The position numbers were made by a program, and so were the translations under genes. The notes under the pieces are model-generated. The model searched no databases. It was not told where the DNA came from and was given only the letters and a program-made list of their open reading frames with translations. Positions 23,001 through 31,353 of a stretch of DNA of 40,501 nt are shown here, piece by piece. Origin of the DNA: CAZEQH01 sp964566875 (GTDB lineage Bacteria > Patescibacteriota > Minisyncoccia > Minisyncoccales > JANBVM01); assembly GCA_964566875.1 (NCBI GenBank), contig CAZMJM010000003.1, forward strand, positions 1 to 40,501, written 5' to 3'. The stretch's first letter is position 1. Each line of letters starts with the position of its first letter.

Positions 23001-23709
23001 AGTCGAGCCGCTGGAAAATTTCTCTCAGGGTTTCGGCTCCCGTGCCCGCCTCAAAGACCTCCCCGTACCTGAGGGAGAAGTCGCGGTATTCCACTTCAGA
23101 CAGTATAGCCAGGGGTTCGATAGATTCCAGCTCCTCCTTGGCCTTATTCCTGGCGACCTTAAGCTGGCGCAGGTTGGATTTGGCAGACTTGCTCGCCTTG
23201 CCTTTCTTCCCCGAACCTTCCGATTTCATGCCTTTTTTCTTGGCCTTATACTCTTTTTCAATTCTTTCCATCACCTGTTTTTTTGCCTCTTCATCGGTTT
23301 TGGTGACGATATAAGAAGAAAAATAGATTACCTTCTCCAGTTTGTGCATAGAGATACCCAAAACCATTCCCATGCGTGAGGGAATACCTTTTAAAAACCA
23401 GATGTGGGAGACGGGAGCGGCCAGCTTGATATGTCCCATCCTCTTCCTCCTCACCGAAGATTTGATAACCTCCACCCCGCAGCGGTCGCAGGTCACTCCC
23501 TTGTAGCGGATCCTCTTGTATTTGCCGCAGTAACACTGGTAGTCTTTTTCCGGACCGAAAATCTTTTGACAGAAAAGGCCGTCCTTTTCCGCCCTCTGGG
23601 TTCGGTAGTTAATGGTTTCGGGTTTGGTGACTTCACCATGGCTCCATGACAAAATCTCCTCGGGTGAGGCTATCTTTATTCTGATGGCATCTAAGTTTTG
23701 TACCTTCAT
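20083..23709 (-). CDS. rpoC: DNA-directed RNA polymerase subunit beta'
   Basis: RpoC carries the RNA polymerase active-site Mg. The 1208-residue protein has the zinc ribbon [20 protein letters not shown] (residues about 58-77), the lid/zipper region, [23 protein letters not shown], the catalytic loop [12 protein letters not shown] (about 502-513), the second Cys cluster DDCKDDAG...[14 protein letters not shown] and the trigger-loop/bridge region [18 protein letters not shown]. A Lys-rich insertion lies around residues 150-190. Length fits bacteria without the large gamma-proteobacterial insertions. It follows rpoB by 35 nt; ftsK follows 25 nt later, an unusual neighbour. No Shine-Dalgarno sequence precedes the ATG. 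Confidence 0.98.
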   Translation of the reverse strand: [1208 protein letters not shown]

Positions 23710-23744
23710 TGAAAAATTCTGCTGTAAATTATGGTTTATTTTGC

Positions 23745-26700
23745 CTAGTCTTCCTCGTCTTCTTCGGCTGACGGGCTTTTATCCTCTTCCATCCCTTCAC
23801 CTTCCTTAATTTCTACGCTTAATCCCAGGGACTTCAGCTCACTGACCAGGAGATTGAAAGAGGCAGGAACGTTGGGATTCTTTATCTCCTCTCCTTTCAA
23901 TATTGACTCATAGGTCTTGGCCCTCCCGGGGACGTCATCAGACTTTATGGTCAGCATTTCCTGCAGACTGTAGGCGGCTCCGTAGCCCTCAAGAGCCCAC
24001 ACCTCCATTTCGCCGAATCTCTGTCCTCCGAACTGAGCCTTGCCTCCCAGAGGCTGTTGAGTAATGAGAGAATAAGGGCCTATGGAGCGCATGTGGATTT
24101 TATCCTCGACCATGTGGATCAGCTTCATCATATAAATTTGTCCGACGGTAATCCTTTCCGGAAAAGGCAGGCCGGTCCGTCCGTCAAAAAGGACGACCTT
24201 CCCGTCTTCGTTCACTCCGGCCTCCTTCAATTCTTTCTTAATGTCTTCCTCTTTGGCCCCGGAGAGGGAAGGGGTAACGGCGTAATAATCCAGCTTGTGG
24301 GCGGCGAAACCCAGATGGGTTTCTAAAACCTGTCCCAGGTTCATCCTGGAAACGACACCCAGAGGATTGATAATGATGTCTACCGGTGTTCCATCCTCCA
24401 GGAAGGGCATCTCTTCTTCCGGCAGCACCTTGGAAATAACTCCCTTATTGCCGTGCCGACCGGCTAGCTTATCTCCAGCCTGAACTTTCCTGATGTGGGC
24501 TACTTCCACCTCTATTCTCTTGATGATGCCCGGCTCCAGCTTGTGACCCATCTCCCTGGAAAAAACCTTAACCTCTACTATCCGCCCTCTCTTGCCGTGC
24601 TCCATCCTGAGGGAGGTATCCTTCACTTCTTTTGCTTTTTCTCCGAAGATGGCTCTCAATAGTCTCTCTTCCGGCGTTAATTCGGCCTTCCCTTTAGGAG
24701 ATATCTTGCCCACCAGTATATCATTGGGGCCGACCTCAGCCCCGATGCGGATTATCCCTTCTTCGTCAAGGTCTTTCAATTTTTCTTCAGAAACATTGGG
24801 GATGTCGCTGGTGGTTATTTCCGGTCCCAGCTTCGTTTCTCTAACGTCGCAGGCAAAACTCTCTATATGGATGGAAGTATATTCGTCATTCTTAACCAAT
24901 TTCTCCGAGATAAGAACGGCATCTTCAAAATTGCCGCCCCTCCAGGGGATAAAAGCCACCAGGATGTTCTTACCTAAAGCCAGATGCCCCCGGGAAATGG
25001 CTCCTCCTTCCGTCATGATTTCTCCCTCTTTGACTTTCTGGCCCTTGTTAACGACCGGTCTCTGGTGAAAACAGGTATATTGATTGGTCCTCATAAAGGT
25101 CCGCAGTTGATAGTCGCGGCTTCCGGATTTGGCGCTCTTTATCTTGATATGGTCGGCGTCCACTTCGGTTACGGTGCCATTTTCCTCACAAACGATCGCC
25201 TGACCCGAATCTTCAGCTACTCTCTTTTCCAGGCCGGTCATCACCAACGGAGGGTCGGGATTGATAAGGGGAACAGACTGGCGCTGCATGTTAGAGCCCA
25301 TCAGCGCCCTGTTGGCGTCATCGTTTTGAAGGAAAGGTATCAAAGATGTGGCAACGGAAATGGACTGCTCAGGGGCAACATCCACATAGTCAAGGTCTTT
25401 TCTGTCAACGATGTCCGCCTTCCCTCTCACCCTGGCTTCTATCTTATCGGCTAAAATACGCCCTTTTTTGTCTGTGTGGATAATGCCGGAGCCGATGTTA
25501 TACTTTTCTTCCTCATAGGCATCGAGGTAATCTATCTGAGAAGTTATTTTACCCTTTTCCACCTTGAGATAAGGAGTCTCCAGGAAACCATATCGGTTGA
25601 TTCTTGCGTAGGAGGCCAGGTGCCCGACCAACCCGATATTAGGGCCCTCAGGCGTCTGGATGGGGCATATCCTTCCGTAGTGGGAAGGCTGTACATCTCT
25701 GACTTCAAAGCCGGCCCTTTCCCTGGTTAAACCGCCCGGCCCCGTGGCCGCTAAGCGCCTCTTGTGCTCCAGCTCCGCCAGAGGATTCTGGTTATCCATG
25801 AACTGAGACATCTGGCTTGACATGAAAAACTGCTTCACGATGACCATGACCGGTCTGGGATTGATAAGCTGGGTGGGGGTAATGGTATGGGTGTCCAGGG
25901 TAGACATTCTGTCCTTAATTATCCTCTCCATCCTCATAAAACCGACTCTAAGCCGGTTGACCAGAAGCTCGGTAAAAAGCCTAACCCTTCTGTTGCCCAG
26001 ATGGTCTATCTGGTCGGGCTGAGCGCCGGGATTGTTGTTTAGCCTGATTATTTCCCTGATGACCGCTATCACATCTTCTGGTTTGAGGACCCTGTCCAAA
26101 ACGGTAATCTCCCGGTCCAGGTCGGTTTTCTTATTTTTCTTCTTATTCTTAGCGGGGCTGGCGGGTCTTGACCCGGGCAGGCGGGACCACATTCTCCATC
26201 TGCCTACCTTAGAAAGGTCGTACCTCTCGAAGTTGAAAAACATGTTTTCAATCAGCTCCTTGGCAGTATCGGGAGTAGCCATGTCTCCCGGCCTTAATCT
26301 CTGATATATCTCCACCAGGGCTTCGGCCTGGTTGTGAGTCGGATCTTTCCTGAGGGTTTCTTTAATGAAGTCTACCTCGCCCTTATTAACGTCCTGAAAC
26401 TTTTCTGCGATGTCCTGTTCATTATCGATGCCGAAAGCCTTCAACAGGACGGTGGCGGGTACCTTTCTCTTCCGGTCAATCTTGACACCTATCAGGCCGG
26501 AGGCGTCCGTCTTGAACTCCAGCCAAGAACCCCTGTTGGGTATGATTTTAGCGCCAAAATAATTTCGGCCGGCAACCTTACTGGCCGTGAAGAAAGCGCC
26601 GGGGGAACGGATCAGCTGGGAGATAGCCACTCTCTCTACACCGTTAACAATAAAAGTTCCCCTTTCTGTCTGTAAGGGGAAGTCGCAGAGAAATATTTCC

Positions 26701-27008
26701 TGTTCCTTAATCTCTTTGGTCTTGAGGTTAACCAGTTTGGCCTTCACCGTCAAAGGCGCCTCAAAAGAAGCGTTGTTCTTTTTGGCCTCAACGTCTGATT
26801 CATATTTGGGCTCACCCATCTTATAATCGGAAAACCAGAGCTCGAATTCCTTCTTGTTGTAGTCCCGGATAGGAGATATTTCCTCAAGGAGCTCCTTGAG
26901 GTCTCTCTCCCAGAAGTTGTCCCAAGCGTCTTTCTGGAGAATCAATAGGTAGGGTAGGGGGAGGAAGGGCTTTGACCTGGCAAAACTCTTTTTTGTTAGT
27001 TTCTCCAT
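23745..27008 (-). CDS. rpoB: DNA-directed RNA polymerase subunit beta
   Basis: RpoB is the second large RNA polymerase subunit. The 1087-residue protein is short (B. subtilis about 1190) but complete: FIVNGVERVAISQLIRSPGAFF, the rifampicin-pocket and fork-loop region QFMDNQNPLAELEHKRRLAA followed by GPGGLTRERAGFEVRDVQ, KISPKGKAELTPEERLLRAI, GHKLEPGIIKRIEVEVAHIRK with AGDKLAGRHGNKGVIS, and the closing GGKAQFGGQRFGEMEVWALE and DDVPGR. At the position of E. coli Ser531 it has Ala420. An acidic C-terminal tail follows. It leads the minus-strand rpoB-rpoC-ftsK-recA series; its 180-nt leader holds promoter and hairpin signals. The ribosomal rplJ/rplL genes usually upstream are absent. Confidence 0.98.
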   Translation of the reverse strand: MEKLTKKSFARSKPFLPLPYLLILQKDAWDNFWERDLKELLEEISPIRDYNKKEFELWFSDYKMGEPKYESDVEAKKNNASFEAPLTVKAKLVNLKTKEIKEQEIFLCDFPLQTERGTFIVNGVERVAISQLIRSPGAFFTASKVAGRNYFGAKIIPNRGSWLEFKTDASGLIGVKIDRKRKVPATVLLKAFGIDNEQDIAEKFQDVNKGEVDFIKETLRKDPTHNQAEALVEIYQRLRPGDMATPDTAKELIENMFFNFERYDLSKVGRWRMWSRLPGSRPASPAKNKKKNKKTDLDREITVLDRVLKPEDVIAVIREIIRLNNNPGAQPDQIDHLGNRRVRLFTELLVNRLRVGFMRMERIIKDRMSTLDTHTITPTQLINPRPVMVIVKQFFMSSQMSQFMDNQNPLAELEHKRRLAATGPGGLTRERAGFEVRDVQPSHYGRICPIQTPEGPNIGLVGHLASYARINRYGFLETPYLKVEKGKITSQIDYLDAYEEEKYNIGSGIIHTDKKGRILADKIEARVRGKADIVDRKDLDYVDVAPEQSISVATSLIPFLQNDDANRALMGSNMQRQSVPLINPDPPLVMTGLEKRVAEDSGQAIVCEENGTVTEVDADHIKIKSAKSGSRDYQLRTFMRTNQYTCFHQRPVVNKGQKVKEGEIMTEGGAISRGHLALGKNILVAFIPWRGGNFEDAVLISEKLVKNDEYTSIHIESFACDVRETKLGPEITTSDIPNVSEEKLKDLDEEGIIRIGAEVGPNDILVGKISPKGKAELTPEERLLRAIFGEKAKEVKDTSLRMEHGKRGRIVEVKVFSREMGHKLEPGIIKRIEVEVAHIRKVQAGDKLAGRHGNKGVISKVLPEEEMPFLEDGTPVDIIINPLGVVSRMNLGQVLETHLGFAAHKLDYYAVTPSLSGAKEEDIKKELKEAGVNEDGKVVLFDGRTGLPFPERITVGQIYMMKLIHMVEDKIHMRSIGPYSLITQQPLGGKAQFGGQRFGEMEVWALEGYGAAYSLQEMLTIKSDDVPGRAKTYESILKGEEIKNPNVPASFNLLVSELKSLGLSVEIKEGEGMEEDKSPSAEEDEED

Positions 27009-27083
27009 GTTTTGAGGGCGGGTATTTCAACAATACCAAAACTTAGTTTGAAGAGGATAAGAAGTCTTTAAAATTTAAACTCG

Positions 27084-27121
27084 AAAAAGACCCCGAAAGA
27101 GAGGGGTTAATTTCGTTAACC
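27084..27121 (-). terminator. Overlapping hairpins in the rpoB leader: attenuator candidate
   Basis: Minus strand, 5' to 3': GGTTAA-CGAAA-TTAACC (27121-27105) forms hairpin 1, then ACCCC-N8-GGGGT (27107-27090) forms hairpin 2, followed by C and five Ts (27088-27084), a terminator shape. The two share bases 27105-27107, so they cannot both form completely. The structure lies downstream of both candidate rpoB promoters. Hairpin 2 has only 5 base pairs and would be a weak terminator. It could also mark the end of the rodA transcript. Confidence 0.5.
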
Positions 27122-27134
27122 TTTTATTTAGTAA

Positions 27135-27162
27135 AGAATAGTTGCAATCAAGGATTTGCCAA
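27135..27162 (-). promoter_or_regulatory. Candidate second rpoB promoter (P2)
   Basis: Minus strand TTGGCA (27157-27162), a 16-nt spacer and TATTCT (27135-27140, the same -10 as the groS promoter). Its transcript would begin just before hairpin 1 of the leader. Confidence 0.45.
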
Positions 27163-27186
27163 CCGAAAAAATTTACTTTCAGATAA

Positions 27187-27215
27187 ATTTTAATCCTTTT
27201 TTAAAAACTTGTCAA
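27187..27215 (-). promoter_or_regulatory. Main candidate rpoB promoter (P1)
   Basis: Minus strand TTGACA (27210-27215, perfect), a 17-nt spacer and TAAAAT (27187-27192). It lies 22 nt after the rodA stop codon and gives rpoB a leader of about 170 nt, unlike the leaderless promoters elsewhere in the window. Confidence 0.75.
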
Positions 27216-27236
27216 GGATTTGACCCAATAATCCCC

Positions 27237-28334
27237 CTAACCGGTCCTCTTGATGCTCTGCAGGATACCGAAACCGATAAAAGTGGCTATCAAACCAGAC
27301 CCACCGTAACTTACCAGGGGCAGGGAAATACCGATAATGGGGAGGAGGCCTAAATTCATTCCGACGTGTACAAAGACCTGGGAAATTATGAGGATGCTCA
27401 AGCCGGTGGCGAAGAGCCGACAGAAATTAGCCCTGCTTTCCAGAGAAATCTTCAGGATCCTCCAGATAAGCAGCAAAAACAGGGAAAGCAGGACAACCAC
27501 CCCCACCAGGCCTGTTTCTTCCGCAATGACCGAGAAAATAAAATCGGTTTGGGGCTCGGGCAGAAAGCCGTATTGGGTCTGGGAACCCTGACCGATGCCC
27601 TTACCCAATAATCCCCCGGACCCAATGGCAATTTCTGCCTGATTCTGGCTCCACCCTACCTCCAGGGAATCGGATATCTGCGGCTGCACAAAATCCAAAA
27701 TTCTCTCTTTCTGATAATCCTTCATGAAATGCGTCCAACCCACGGCGGCGACAATCAAACCGCACAGAGCCAGGACAATAAAATGACGCAGCCTTATGCC
27801 GGATATAATGAGTATCCCCACCCATAAGCTTGCCAATATTAGCACAGATCCCAGGTCGGGCTGGAAAAAAATGAGGAGAACCGGAAAAAAAAGATACAAC
27901 CCCGAAATCAGGATGTGGATTATCCTGTACATTTCTATGTGCCTCAGGGAAAAATACTTGGCCAAGAGTACTATCAGGATAATTTTGGTGAATTCTATGG
28001 GGTCCAAGGAGAAAGGGCCAATCTTATACCAGGCTCTCACTCCCCTGATTTCCGGAGCGAAAAAAAAGACCCCTGCCAATAATCCGAGACATATAAAATA
28101 GAGGATGAGGATAAAGTAGGGGTCGTCGCGGAACCACCTCCAGTCGAAAAAACTCAGCAGCATCATAAGGAGAAATCCCACGACAAGAAAAACTATCTGC
28201 TTTTTGAAGTTCAGAAAATCTCCTTGCGCCTGAGAAGAACTGTAGAGGGCCAGGAGCCCTATGCCGCTCAAAAGCAGGGACAGGATAATCAGTCCCCAGT
28301 CCAGCCTTTTGAAATGAATCCAGGTTTCCTGCAT
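27237..28334 (-). CDS. rodA: RodA-type SEDS peptidoglycan glycosyltransferase
   Basis: SEDS proteins polymerise glycan strands from lipid II, RodA with the elongation machinery. The 365-residue protein has about ten transmembrane segments. It begins with a short cytosolic stretch and LDWGLIILSLLLSGIGLLALYSSS, contains the hallmark GSGGLLGKGIGQGSQTQYGFLPEPQTDFIFSVIAEETG (around residues 235-275, which includes the conserved Asp loop) and ends GISLPLVSYGGSGLIATFIGFGILQSI. Length and the weak FtsW-specific features favour RodA over FtsW. It starts 19 nt after ligA and ends 228 nt before rpoB. It is probably transcribed with the pseudopilin-ligA series. Confidence 0.93.
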   Translation of the reverse strand: MQETWIHFKRLDWGLIILSLLLSGIGLLALYSSSQAQGDFLNFKKQIVFLVVGFLLMMLLSFFDWRWFRDDPYFILILYFICLGLLAGVFFFAPEIRGVRAWYKIGPFSLDPIEFTKIILIVLLAKYFSLRHIEMYRIIHILISGLYLFFPVLLIFFQPDLGSVLILASLWVGILIISGIRLRHFIVLALCGLIVAAVGWTHFMKDYQKERILDFVQPQISDSLEVGWSQNQAEIAIGSGGLLGKGIGQGSQTQYGFLPEPQTDFIFSVIAEETGLVGVVVLLSLFLLLIWRILKISLESRANFCRLFATGLSILIISQVFVHVGMNLGLLPIIGISLPLVSYGGSGLIATFIGFGILQSIKRTG

Positions 28335-28353
28335 CTATGGGTAAAAGCGTGAA

Positions 28354-30390
28354 TTACTTAAGCATTTGAAGAAAATCATCCTCATCTATAATTTTGATAT
28401 TAAGATTTTTCGCCTTTGTCAATTTGGAACCCGGGTTTTTACCCGCTATCAGAAAATCGGTTTTCCGGGAGACAGACTCGGAAACGTTTCCGCCAAGGCT
28501 CCTTATTTTCTCCTTGGCTTCATCTCTAGTGAGTGAATCCAGGCTCCCCGTTAAGGCAAAACTGAGCCCCTGTAACTTCCGATTAAATCCTGATTTCCGT
28601 TCTCCTATTTTAATGCCCGCTTTCTTCAATTTTTCCAAAAATTTCAGATTTTTCTTTTCTCGAAAAAAATCGCGGATGGAAGAAGCGGCCACAGGACCTA
28701 TATCCTTCAGCTTCTGCAAATCCTCTTCTGAAGCTTTTATCAAACCTTCCAGGGAACCGAACCTCTCGGCCAGGAGGGTTGAGGTTTCCTCCCCCACATT
28801 CCTGATACCCAGGGAATAGATGAAACGCGGCAGGGAAATAATTTTATTCTTCCGTATGGAATCTATTAGATTCTGGGAGGCCTTATCGGCAAAACCCTCC
28901 AAAGGCAGAAGGTCTTCCCTCTCTAAGCTGAAAAGGTCGGCTGCGTCGGCTATCAGCCCTTCTTCCAACAGCTTGTCGATAATCCTGGGGCCCAGGCTTT
29001 CAATGTCGAAGGCTCCCTTGGAAACAAAATGGTACAGGTTTTTACTCCTTCTGGCAAAACACTTAGGATTGGGGCACCGCCAGATGGCTTCTCCCTCCGG
29101 CCGGACTAACCGGCTGTCGCAGGAAGGACAATTCTCGGGCATCCTGAATTTCCTTTCCCGTCCCGTTCTCATGTCCGGCAGGACCTCCAGGACAGCCGGT
29201 ATGACATCGCCGGCCCTGCCCACCACTACGGTATCGCCTATCCTGACTCCCAATCTCTTTATCTCATCTTCGTTGTGGAGAGTGGCCCGGGAAACCGTCA
29301 CGCCGTCTATAGCCACCGGTTTTAAAACGGCCACCGGCGTTACCGCTCCGGTCCGCCCCACCTGGAGTATAACGTCTCTGATTTCGGTAACCGCCTGCTT
29401 GGGGGGAAACTTAAAAGCCCTGATGGCCCTGGGACTCTTGCCTACCCTCCCCAACTTCTCGAATAATTTATTATCATTGACGCTCACCACCACCCCGTCT
29501 ATCTGAAAAGGAAAATCATCCCTGTTCTCCAAAATCTGCCGATAATAATCGAAGACCTCTTTCAGACTGCTGCATAACCTGCCCTGGTCTGTTCTGAAAC
29601 CTAACAGGGCCATCGCCTGGTGCTCCTGCTCATGTGTTTTCAGGCCCATCTCGGTGACGATGTCATAGGCGAAAAATTTCAGGGGTCGGGAAGCGGCCAG
29701 CTTGGGATCCAGCTGTCTGATAGAGCCGGCGGCCAGATTCCTGGGATTGGCAAAGGATTTCTCTCCCTTCTTTTCCGCCATCCTGTTAAGCTCATTAAAA
29801 TCTTTCTTTTCCATATATACCTCACCCCTGATTTCTACCTGTCCGACGGAAACGAGGCCTTTTACTTTTCCACCCGGAAAACCCGGAAGGCCGGCGGAGG
29901 AACCAGTCCTTATCTGCAGAGGAATGCTCTCTATGGTTTTGATATTCTGGGTAACGTCCTCTCCCACCCTGCCATTCCCCCGGGTAGCCCCCAACTTCAA
30001 AATGCCCGATTGATAGACAAGGGTAATGGCAAATCCATCCACCTTGGGTTCGGCGAAATAATCTATTTGAGAGCCGGGTAAGAGCTTTTTGATATAGGCC
30101 TCCCAGTCTTCCAATTCCCGTTCTGAAAAAACATCGTCTATGGAAAGCATGGGGGCGGCGTGGGTGACTTTCTCAAAGCCTGCCAGGACCTCTCCCCCCA
30201 CCCGCTGAGTGGGGGAGTCGGGCGTCACAAATTCAGGGAATTCACCCTCAAGGGTTTCCAGTTCCTTCTTAAGGGAATCAAGGGCATCGTCTGAAATTTC
30301 CTGGCGGTCCAGTACGTGATACAAATAACGGTGATAATTAATCACCTGTTTTAGTTTTTCTATTCTCTCCTTTGCTTCCTTCTTTCCCAT
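28354..30390 (-). CDS. ligA: NAD-dependent DNA ligase LigA
   Basis: LigA seals nicks with NAD as adenylyl donor. The 678-residue protein has all family domains: Ia domain with YHRYLYHVLDRQEISD (residues about 19-34), DSPTQRVGGEVL, the adenylation motif EPKVDG with catalytic Lys116 (canonical form KLDG), RGEVYMEKKDFNELN, ANPRNLAAGSIRQLD, the OB-fold, the four-Cys zinc finger (CPSC...CPNPKC), helix-hairpin-helix repeats and a C-terminal BRCT domain ending KIIDEDDFLQML. It starts 6 nt after the PilX-like gene and precedes rodA, an unusual place for a replication gene. Confidence 0.98.
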   Translation of the reverse strand: MGKKEAKERIEKLKQVINYHRYLYHVLDRQEISDDALDSLKKELETLEGEFPEFVTPDSPTQRVGGEVLAGFEKVTHAAPMLSIDDVFSERELEDWEAYIKKLLPGSQIDYFAEPKVDGFAITLVYQSGILKLGATRGNGRVGEDVTQNIKTIESIPLQIRTGSSAGLPGFPGGKVKGLVSVGQVEIRGEVYMEKKDFNELNRMAEKKGEKSFANPRNLAAGSIRQLDPKLAASRPLKFFAYDIVTEMGLKTHEQEHQAMALLGFRTDQGRLCSSLKEVFDYYRQILENRDDFPFQIDGVVVSVNDNKLFEKLGRVGKSPRAIRAFKFPPKQAVTEIRDVILQVGRTGAVTPVAVLKPVAIDGVTVSRATLHNEDEIKRLGVRIGDTVVVGRAGDVIPAVLEVLPDMRTGRERKFRMPENCPSCDSRLVRPEGEAIWRCPNPKCFARRSKNLYHFVSKGAFDIESLGPRIIDKLLEEGLIADAADLFSLEREDLLPLEGFADKASQNLIDSIRKNKIISLPRFIYSLGIRNVGEETSTLLAERFGSLEGLIKASEEDLQKLKDIGPVAASSIRDFFREKKNLKFLEKLKKAGIKIGERKSGFNRKLQGLSFALTGSLDSLTRDEAKEKIRSLGGNVSESVSRKTDFLIAGKNPGSKLTKAKNLNIKIIDEDDFLQMLK

Positions 30391-30396
30391 AAAATT

Positions 30397-30756
30397 TTAA
30401 TAGGCTACTTCTATGGCTCTTTTGGTGCTGCGGTAAGCCCCTACCGATTTCACGCAGTAGTTCCACTGGGCATCACAATCGCCTGTACCACCGGCGGTTA
30501 CGGAAACATCAAAGCTGGCATCTCCCAAGTTGCCGGAAGAATTTTGAGGCGGATAATTCAAAAGTGCATTTTCTATGCCGTGGTCTGCGGCATAAAAGGC
30601 AACTACCGCATTGTCCAGCTCCTGCATCATCTTGACCTGTCTGATAAAGATAACGTTAACACCCAAAGCTATGGCCAACGACACGGTCATGATAATAACG
30701 GCAAAAATAATGGAAACGCCTTTGTCTTTTGGAATTTGATTGTCTGGTATCTCCAT
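30397..30756 (-). CDS. PilX-like minor pilus assembly protein
   Basis: This 119-residue protein has a polar N-terminus then one long hydrophobic helix, KGVSIIFAVIIMTVSLAIALGVNVIF (residues about 12-37), followed by the segment AFYAADHGIENALLNY (about 53-68), the Y-A-A-D-x-G-I-E/x-x-A-L motif typical of PilX N-terminal-type proteins. It lacks the G-F-T-L-x-E processing site of its neighbours, so a Gly13/Val14 cleavage is only possible. Two Cys near the C-terminus could form a disulfide. Last of four pilin-like genes, 3 nt after the previous one and 6 nt before ligA. Likely a minor pseudopilin in a type IV pilus or related filament. Confidence 0.75.
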   Translation of the reverse strand: MEIPDNQIPKDKGVSIIFAVIIMTVSLAIALGVNVIFIRQVKMMQELDNAVVAFYAADHGIENALLNYPPQNSSGNLGDASFDVSVTAGGTGDCDAQWNYCVKSVGAYRSTKRAIEVAY

Positions 30757-30759
30757 GGA

Positions 30760-31353
30760 TTAATAAGCAAAGTCAAGATTTCTCTGGGAAATCGTGGTCT
30801 GGACTCTTATTTTGGGAAAATCGGCCACATCCCTCTTGGTAACCTCCAGCATCATGGTTACCCTTGGTTGCCTGGAAGGGGAGTCATCCTGGCCGGCACC
30901 CGATTCCTTCACTTCAAACAGAGTCACTTCGGAGTCATCGGAGGTCAAGGGGACCGCCGCTCCCCCGTCTTCGATCTGTTTTAATATGCCGTTATCCACA
31001 AATATTTCGTAACAGACCGACGGGTCTTTATAACTTTTGAACTTGATACCGTGACCCGACCTCGTTACTTCATAGTTAAAACCGTATCCGTCGCCGGTAA
31101 GGCAGCTGCAGGTAGCCGGGTTAAACTTATCCGCACAATCCAATTCTTTTTTAGCCATCCTGAGATTCCTGCTGACGTATTCTACCACATAAGAAACGTT
31201 ATCCATTATCTCGCTCTGCCCCAATATCCGGTGCTGATTCCGTAGAGCCGTAACCATAAGGCCGGTCGGTCCGGCCGTTATAATAAAGAAAACGGCCACC
31301 GCCACCAGCACCTCGATTAAGGTATAGGCGTTTTCGCTTTTTTTATTGTTCAT
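30760..31353 (-). CDS. Type IV pilus minor pilin, PilW/PulJ-like
   Basis: This 197-residue prepilin has a short basic leader (MNNKKSENA) followed by YTLIEVLVAVAVFFIITAG, the class III signal sequence with Glu at +5. The residue before the cleavage point is Ala and the first mature residue Tyr, in place of the usual Gly and Phe. The soluble domain holds five Cys (including CADKFNPATCSCL), suggesting disulfides. It overlaps the upstream pilin gene by 11 nt and sits 3 nt before the PilX-like gene. A PilW/PulJ-type minor subunit is the best guess from gene order and length. Processing by a PilD-type peptidase is expected, but none is encoded here. Confidence 0.75.
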   Translation of the reverse strand: MNNKKSENAYTLIEVLVAVAVFFIITAGPTGLMVTALRNQHRILGQSEIMDNVSYVVEYVSRNLRMAKKELDCADKFNPATCSCLTGDGYGFNYEVTRSGHGIKFKSYKDPSVCYEIFVDNGILKQIEDGGAAVPLTSDDSEVTLFEVKESGAGQDDSPSRQPRVTMMLEVTKRDVADFPKIRVQTTISQRNLDFAY

